6,902 bases of DNA, from positions 1 to 6,902 of the forward strand of contig CAMCWJ010000161.1 in NCBI GenBank assembly GCA_945882475.1. Direction: 5' to 3'. The DNA comes from Bifidobacterium breve. Its GTDB lineage: Bacteria; Actinomycetota; Actinomycetes; Mycobacteriales; Mycobacteriaceae. Below are positions 1 through 3,832 of this stretch, in pieces. Position 1 is the first letter of the stretch. The number at the start of each line of letters is the position of its first letter. The notes beneath the pieces were generated by a model. It worked only from the letters and a program-made list of their open reading frames with translations. It had not been told where the DNA came from and searched no databases. The position numbers were made by a program, and so were the translations under genes.

Positions 1-1310
1 AGGACCCGGACGTGCTCGACACCTGGTTCTCCTCGGCGCTGTGGCCATTTTCGACTATGGGCTGGCCCGACCGTACCCCGGACCTCGAGAAGTTTTATCC
101 CACAAGCGTTCTCGTCACCGGCTACGACATCCTGTTCTTCTGGGTGGCCCGGATGGTGATGTTCGGCACCTTCGTCGCGCAAGACGATGCCATCACCAAC
201 GGCGGCGCCCGGCCCGCGCAGATGCCCTTCGAGAACGTATTCCTGCACGGCCTGATCCGCGATGAGCACGGCCGCAAGATGAGTAAGTCCCGGGGCAACG
301 GTATCGACCCACTGGACTGGGTCGAGATGTTCGGGGCGGATGCCCTGCGGTTCACCCTGGCCCGCGGCGCCAGTCCCGGCAGCGACCTGTCCATCGGCGA
401 GGACCACGCGCGAGCGTCCCGCAACTTCGCCACCAAATTGTTCAACGCGACGCGCTTCGCGCTGATGAACGGCGCCGCGCCGGCACCGCTGCCCGCCTGG
501 GGTGAACTGACCGACGCCGACCGGTGGATCCTGGGCCGGACGGAAGAGGTTCGTGCCGAGGTGGACGCCGCTCTTGATGAGTATGAGTTCAGCCGGGCGT
601 GTGAGTCGCTGTACCACTTCGCCTGGGACGAGTTCTGCGACTGGTATCTCGAGCTATCGAAAGTGCAACTTGCCGAGGGTATTTCGGCAACAACGGCTGT
701 GCTCGCCGAGGTGCTGGACACCCTGCTGAAGTTGCTGCATCCGGTCATGCCGTTCGTCACCGAGGCGCTCTGGCGGGAACTGACCGGCGGCGAGTCGCTG
801 GTGATCGCGGACTGGCCGAAGACCTCGGGCATCACACCCGATCCTCTCGCTGCCCAACGTATCGCCGATGTGCAGAAGCTGGTCACCGAAGTCCGGCGGT
901 TCCGCAGCGATCAGGGCCTGGCAGACCGGCAGAAGGTGCCGGCCCGGATCGGCGGCATCGAACAGGCCGGCATCGCCGCACTGGGCGCGCCGATCGCCGC
1001 ACTGGCCTGGCTGACCGACCCGGATACCGACTTCCGCCCGACCGCCAGCGTGGAGGTCCGGCTGTCGGGCGGCACCGTGGCCGTCGAACTGGACACCTCC
1101 GGCACCGTCGACGTCGAAGCCGAGCGCCGCCGACTGGAGAAGGACCTGGCCGCCGCGCACAAGGAGTTGGCCGGCACCACAGCCAAACTCGAGAACGCCG
1201 CCTTCCTGGCCAAGGCGCCCGATGACGTCGTCGCCAAGATCCGCGACCGCCAGCAGGTGGCGCGCGACGAGGTCGACCGGATCGGCGCACGCCTGGGTGC
1301 GCTGGCATGA
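1..1310 (+). CDS. valS: Valyl-tRNA synthetase, C-terminal part (5' end lies before the window)
   Basis: Cytoplasmic class I aminoacyl-tRNA synthetase that attaches valine to tRNA-Val in an ATP-dependent reaction. The reading frame is already open at the window edge (first whole codon at base 3) and gives 435 residues, about half of a typical ValRS of roughly 880. It opens with DVLDTWFSSALWP, a hallmark of the catalytic core after the editing domain. The KMSKS ATP-binding loop is at partial residues 92-96 (bases 276-290), followed by the ADALRF and NFATKLFNA segments that lead into the anticodon-binding helical domain (about 145-300). Residues 371-435 form the charged C-terminal coiled-coil arm typical of ValRS (EAERRRLEKDL onward), which contacts the tRNA. 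The HIGH motif and editing domain lie outside the window. The TGA stop overlaps the folC ATG by four bases. The GTG at base 12 is only an internal valine codon. Identification is very secure. Confidence 0.97.
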   Translation, partial: DPDVLDTWFSSALWPFSTMGWPDRTPDLEKFYPTSVLVTGYDILFFWVARMVMFGTFVAQDDAITNGGARPAQMPFENVFLHGLIRDEHGRKMSKSRGNGIDPLDWVEMFGADALRFTLARGASPGSDLSIGEDHARASRNFATKLFNATRFALMNGAAPAPLPAWGELTDADRWILGRTEEVRAEVDAALDEYEFSRACESLYHFAWDEFCDWYLELSKVQLAEGISATTAVLAEVLDTLLKLLHPVMPFVTEALWRELTGGESLVIADWPKTSGITPDPLAAQRIADVQKLVTEVRRFRSDQGLADRQKVPARIGGIEQAGIAALGAPIAALAWLTDPDTDFRPTASVEVRLSGGTVAVELDTSGTVDVEAERRRLEKDLAAAHKELAGTTAKLENAAFLAKAPDDVVAKIRDRQQVARDEVDRIGARLGALA

Positions 1311-2704
1311 GCGTTCCGACTCCGGACGAGCTTGCCTCGCTGCTGCAGGTCGAGCATCTCCTGGACCAGCGCTGGCCGGAGACCAAGCTGGAGCCCAGTA
1401 TCGCGCGCATCTCGGCGTTGATGGAGTTGCTCGGCTCGCCGCAGCGCAGCTACCCGTCGATCCATATCGCCGGCACCAATGGCAAGACCTCAGTGGCCCG
1501 AATGATCGACGCACTGCTGACGGCGCTGGACCGGCGGACGGGACGCACAACGAGCCCGCACCTGCAGTCAGCGATTGAGCGGATCGCCATTGACAATGAA
1601 CCGATCAGCCCCGCGCGCTACGTCGAAACCTACTGTGAGATAGAGCCATTCGTGCAGATGGTGGATGCCGAGTCGCAGGCTGACGGCGGTCCGGCCATGA
1701 GCAAGTTCGAGGTTCTCACCGCGATGGCATTCGCCGCGTTCGCCGATGCGCCCGTCGACATCGCGATTGTCGAGTGCGGCATGGGCGGGCGGTGGGACGC
1801 CACCAACGTCATCGACGCCCCGGTCGCGGTGATCACCTCCATCGGTATCGACCACGCCGAGTACCTGGGCGACACCCTGGCGGAGATCGCCGCCGAGAAA
1901 GCCGGCATCATCGCCGCCCCACGCGGTGATGTGGTGCCGGTCGACACCGTCGCGGTGATCGGGCGGCAGGCCCCCGAGGCGATGTCGGTGCTGTTGGCCG
2001 CGGCGCTGCGGGCCGACGCCGCCGTCGCCCGCGAGGACTCCGAGTTCGCGGTGCTTGGCCGCCAGGTCGCCGTCGGCGGACAGGTGATCGAGTTGCAGGG
2101 TCTCGGCGGCGTGTACTCCGAGATCTTCCTGCCACTGCACGGTGAGCATCAGGCCCACAACGCGGCGATCGCACTAGCCGCCGTGGAAGCCCTCTTCGGG
2201 GCGGGTCCGCAGCGCCAACTCGACATCGACGCCGTCCGGGCCGGCTTCGCCGCCGCGACCAGTCCCGGCCGGCTGGAGCGGATGCGCACCGCACCAACGG
2301 TTTTCATCGACGCCGCACACAATCCCGCCGGCGCGGCTGCGCTCACTACGGCACTGGCCGCGGAGTTCGACTTTCGGTTCCTGGTGGGAATACTGAGCGT
2401 GCTGGAGGGCAAGGATCTCAACGGCATCCTGAGCGCCCTCGAGCCGGCTTTCGATCTGCTGGTGGTCACCGACAACGGCTCACCCCGCGCCCTGGACGTC
2501 GAGACGCTGGCGCAGCGCGCCGAGGAGGTATTCGGTCCGGAACGGGTGGTTCGCGCCGAAACCCTGCCGGACGCCATCGAGACGGCCACCGCCCTGGTCG
2601 AGGATGCAAAGGTCGACGGACTCTCCGGTGCGGGAATCGTCATCACCGGTTCGGTGGCGACCGCGGGTGCGGCCCGCGCACTGTTCGGAAAGGACCCGCA
2701 GTGA
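1307..2704 (+). CDS. folC: Bifunctional dihydrofolate synthase / folylpolyglutamate synthase
   Basis: Mur-ligase-like enzyme that adds glutamate to dihydropteroate and then extends the polyglutamate tail of folates, retaining them in the cell. At 465 residues it has normal family length. Visible motifs are the ATP P-loop GTNGKTS (56-62), SPHL (83-86), ECGMGGRWDATN (156-167), IDHAEYLGDT (181-190), EKAGI with K198 in the position of the carbamylated lysine of this family, HQAHNA (281-286), SPGRLE (319-324) and DAAHNPAG (335-342), which marks the C-terminal Mur-ligase domain. The family more often has Val where C157 sits; this is a minor variation. The ATG shares an ATGA with the valS stop, and no convincing Shine-Dalgarno precedes it, so translation probably depends on ribosomes finishing valS. 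The 3' end overlaps the next gene by four bases. Product assignment is firm; the balance between the two activities cannot be read from sequence. Confidence 0.97.
   Translation: MSVPTPDELASLLQVEHLLDQRWPETKLEPSIARISALMELLGSPQRSYPSIHIAGTNGKTSVARMIDALLTALDRRTGRTTSPHLQSAIERIAIDNEPISPARYVETYCEIEPFVQMVDAESQADGGPAMSKFEVLTAMAFAAFADAPVDIAIVECGMGGRWDATNVIDAPVAVITSIGIDHAEYLGDTLAEIAAEKAGIIAAPRGDVVPVDTVAVIGRQAPEAMSVLLAAALRADAAVAREDSEFAVLGRQVAVGGQVIELQGLGGVYSEIFLPLHGEHQAHNAAIALAAVEALFGAGPQRQLDIDAVRAGFAAATSPGRLERMRTAPTVFIDAAHNPAGAAALTTALAAEFDFRFLVGILSVLEGKDLNGILSALEPAFDLLVVTDNGSPRALDVETLAQRAEEVFGPERVVRAETLPDAIETATALVEDAKVDGLSGAGIVITGSVATAGAARALFGKDPQ
2687..2703 (+). promoter_or_regulatory. Ribosome binding site and GTG start of the DUF4233 gene
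   Basis: GGAAAGGA at 2687-2694 lies inside the last codons of folC, six bases before GTG 2701. It supports GTG 2701 as the start over internal codons, and sits on the GTGA stop/start overlap. Confidence 0.75.
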
Positions 2705-3126
2705 CGGCCCCCCCTGAGCCCAGCCCGGTTGAGCCCACCCCGGTTGAGCCCACCGGGTCGGACCCATGGAAGAGCTTCCGCGGCGTCATGGCCGGGACGC
2801 TCATTCTCGAGGTGATCACCGTGTTGCTGGCGCTGCCGGTGGTCAGCGCCGTCGGGGGTGGCCTGACCCCGTGGTCAACCGGCTACCTCGTCGGTTTCGC
2901 CGTGCTTCTCGTAGTGCTGGCCGGACTTCAGGGCCGGCCGTGGGCGATCTGGGTCAACGTCGGGGTGCAGCTGCTGCTGGTGGCCGGCTTTTTCGTCTAC
3001 CCCGCCGTCGGGTTCATCGGGTTGTTGTTCCTCGTCGCCTGGGGGGTGATCGCCTATCTGCGGTGGGAGGTTCTGCGCCGCCAGCGGGCGGGGCTGCTGC
3101 CCAGCCAGCAGGAGCCGGGGATCTGA
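2701..3126 (+). CDS. DUF4233 four-helix integral membrane protein (Rv2446c-like)
   Basis: Small inner-membrane protein of 141 residues, function unknown. A proline-rich N-terminus (residues 1-22) with two PVEPT repeats precedes four hydrophobic segments at about 29-51, 60-77, 82-100 and 102-120. A basic, presumably cytoplasmic tail follows (RWEVLRRQR). The size, four-helix layout and position between folC and ndk match the mycobacterial DUF4233 family, for which I know no proven role. The GTG start overlaps the folC stop as GTGA and has a good Shine-Dalgarno (AAAGGA, 2689-2694) six bases upstream, so it can be both coupled and independently initiated. The WxxxxxVMAG segment at the first helix resembles the family core; the N-terminal repeat is probably a lineage-specific extension. 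A later start is possible (ATG codon for M30), but that would remove the charged approach to helix 1 and lacks the upstream signal. Confidence 0.9.
   Translation: MTAPPEPSPVEPTPVEPTGSDPWKSFRGVMAGTLILEVITVLLALPVVSAVGGGLTPWSTGYLVGFAVLLVVLAGLQGRPWAIWVNVGVQLLLVAGFFVYPAVGFIGLLFLVAWGVIAYLRWEVLRRQRAGLLPSQQEPGI
2709..2753 (+). repeat. 15-bp in-frame tandem repeat encoding PVEPT
   Basis: Two identical 15-base units (CCCGGTTGAGCCCAC) stand head to tail at 2724-2738 and 2739-2753. A degenerate third unit at 2709-2723 matches 11 of 15 bases. The period is a multiple of three, so copies add or remove five residues (about P-V-E-P-T) from the N-terminus of the DUF4233 protein without breaking its frame. 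It is a plausible source of length variation between strains. Confidence 0.85.
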
Positions 3127-3130
3127 CGGG

Positions 3131-3147
3131 TACGCTTCTGCTCCGTG
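3131..3147 (+). promoter_or_regulatory. Candidate -10 element giving a leaderless ndk transcript
   Basis: TACGCT at 3131-3136 fits the mycobacterial TANNNT -10 consensus and ends eight bases before GTG 3145. A transcript from it would begin at or within a base or two of the start codon. No Shine-Dalgarno is evident in the 18 bases between the DUF4233 stop and this GTG. There is no clear -35 element and the motif is short, so this is an inference. Confidence 0.35.
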
Positions 3148-3555
3148 ACTGAGCGGACCCTGGTGCTGATCAAGCCCGACGGTGTCGAGCGTCGAATGAT
3201 CGGCGAGATCATCGGAAGAATCGAACGCAAAGGCCTGAGTATCGCGGCGCTGGAACTCAAGGTCGTCAGCGACAAACTGGCCCGCGCGCACTATGCCGAG
3301 CACGCGGAGAAGCCGTTCTTCGGCTCACTCCTGGAGTTCATCACCTCCGGGCCGGTGGTGGCGGCGATTCTGGAGGGTCCCCGCGCCATCTCAGCCTTCC
3401 GGCAGCTGGCCGGCGGCACCGACCCGGTGGAGAAGGCTGCCCCCGGCACGATTCGGGCCGATCTGGCCCTGGAAACCCAGTTCAACCTCGTCCATGGCTC
3501 GGATTCCCCGGAGGCCGCCGCCCGCGAGATCGCCCTCTGGTTCCCGGCCGGCTGA
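3145..3555 (+). CDS. ndk: Nucleoside diphosphate kinase
   Basis: Transfers the gamma phosphate of ATP to other NDPs and dNDPs through a phosphohistidine intermediate, balancing cellular nucleotide pools. The protein is 136 residues, the length of the M. tuberculosis enzyme. The catalytic histidine is H117 in NLVHGSDS (114-121). The remaining active-site residues are also present: K10 (LIKPDG), Y50, R86, T92, R104 and N114. All conserved catalytic positions I can map are intact. The GTG start is chosen because it gives the family N-terminus MTERTLVLIKPDG exactly. It follows the DUF4233 stop by 18 bp without a recognisable Shine-Dalgarno, so it is either read through coupling from the upstream operon or from a leaderless message. 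Downstream is the long rne leader. Identification is very secure. Confidence 0.98.
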   Translation: MTERTLVLIKPDGVERRMIGEIIGRIERKGLSIAALELKVVSDKLARAHYAEHAEKPFFGSLLEFITSGPVVAAILEGPRAISAFRQLAGGTDPVEKAAPGTIRADLALETQFNLVHGSDSPEAAAREIALWFPAG

Positions 3556-3593
3556 TTCCCCGCCCCGGCCCGTCCCTGGCACTGCCCCCGGTG

Positions 3594-3602
3594 TGGGATA
3601 CT
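3594..3602 (+). promoter_or_regulatory. Candidate extended -10 promoter for rne
   Basis: TGG followed by GATACT (3597-3602) forms an extended -10 of TGn type with four of six matches to TATAAT. No -35 at proper spacing is visible (a TGGCAC at 3577-3582 is only 14 bases away). Initiation would fall near 3609, giving a leader of about 220 bases. The first base G departs from the nearly invariant T of mycobacterial -10 elements, hence moderate confidence. Confidence 0.4.
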
Positions 3603-3612
3603 GGCCGTGGAG

Positions 3613-3626
3613 GCTCGGAGACGAGC
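3613..3626 (+). promoter_or_regulatory. 5'-proximal hairpin with GNRA tetraloop in the rne leader
   Basis: GCTCG-GAGA-CGAGC is a perfect five-pair stem closed by a GNRA-type tetraloop. If transcription starts near 3609 it would sit within a few bases of the mRNA 5' end. Confidence 0.55.
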
Positions 3627-3750
3627 ATTCGTGAATGAGACCTTGAGACGTACGCGACCATCGCGGCCTGCGGTGCGGCGCGGACCGTCGAGAGCTGGCA
3701 TTCAGCCCTGAGGACGTTCCCTGAACCCCTCGGAGCAAGACCACTGACCA

Positions 3751-3767
3751 GCCCGGGAAAACCGGGC
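3751..3767 (+). promoter_or_regulatory. Leader hairpin GCCCGG-GAAAA-CCGGGC
   Basis: A perfect six-pair all-GC stem with an A-rich five-base loop lies about 60 bases upstream of the rne start codon. No T-tract follows, so it is not an intrinsic terminator. It is probably part of the folded leader, with an exposed A-rich loop. Confidence 0.55.
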
Positions 3768-3779
3768 GCAAGCAGAAGC

Positions 3780-3822
3780 CCTCGAGTGGCCGCGTCGATA
3801 TGACGCGCCCGGGGGCTCGAGG
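3780..3822 (+). promoter_or_regulatory. Compound hairpin overlapping the rne Shine-Dalgarno
   Basis: Outer arms CCTCGAG (3780-3786) and CTCGAGG (3816-3822) can form seven pairs. Inside them CGCGTC (3791-3796) and GACGCG (3802-3807) form six pairs around a GATAT loop. The 3' outer arm includes GAGG, the first half of the ribosome binding site at 3819-3825, so the folded form would hinder ribosome entry at GTG 3830. The arms are read directly; the regulatory role is inferred. Confidence 0.55.
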
Positions 3823-3832
3823 AGAATACGTG
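3819..3832 (+). promoter_or_regulatory. Ribosome binding site that sets the rne start at GTG 3830
   Basis: GAGGAGA at 3819-3825 is a strong Shine-Dalgarno with AGGAG five bases before GTG 3830. The in-frame ATG at 3800 would add ten residues but has no ribosome binding site and sits at the loop of the inner leader hairpin, so GTG 3830 is preferred. Confidence 0.8.

Larger units (their letters stand above)
3556..3829 (+). promoter_or_regulatory. ndk-rne intergenic region: structured 5' leader of rne
   Basis: No convincing gene lies in these 274 bases. They contain a candidate promoter near 3594-3602 and then about 220 bases of leader with a series of perfect inverted repeats: 3613-3626 (5 bp, GAGA loop), 3653-3665 (5 bp, 3-base loop), 3694-3706 (4 bp, 5-base loop), 3751-3767 (6 bp, loop GAAAA) and a compound hairpin at 3780-3822 that reaches the Shine-Dalgarno. 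A 6-bp inverted repeat GGCCGG/CCGGCC at 3546-3551 and 3565-3570 spans the ndk stop but has no T-tract, so I do not call it a terminator. RNase E is autoregulated through its 5' UTR in E. coli; a similar role here is an inference from the structure and length of this leader. Confidence 0.6.

Noticed and set aside
12..14. GTG at base 12 as a gene start
   Set aside because: It is an internal valine codon of valS; the frame is open upstream and the conserved DVLDTWF motif spans it.
654..1550. Minus-strand open frames across the valS-folC junction (also 122-886, 883-1410 and 911-1465)
   Set aside because: They overlap two firmly identified plus-strand genes and code arginine/serine-rich low-complexity sequence with no recognisable motif.
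3546..3570. GGCCGG/CCGGCC inverted repeat across the ndk stop as an ndk terminator
   Set aside because: The loop is 13 bases, the stem only six pairs, and no T-tract follows.
3293..3634. Plus-strand frame overlapping the ndk 3' half
   Set aside because: It is an out-of-frame shadow of ndk, rich in Pro, Arg and Ser, with no motif or start signal.
3800..3829. ATG 3800 as the rne start (ten residues longer)
   Set aside because: It has no Shine-Dalgarno and lies at the loop of a leader hairpin, whereas GTG 3830 has a strong ribosome binding site.
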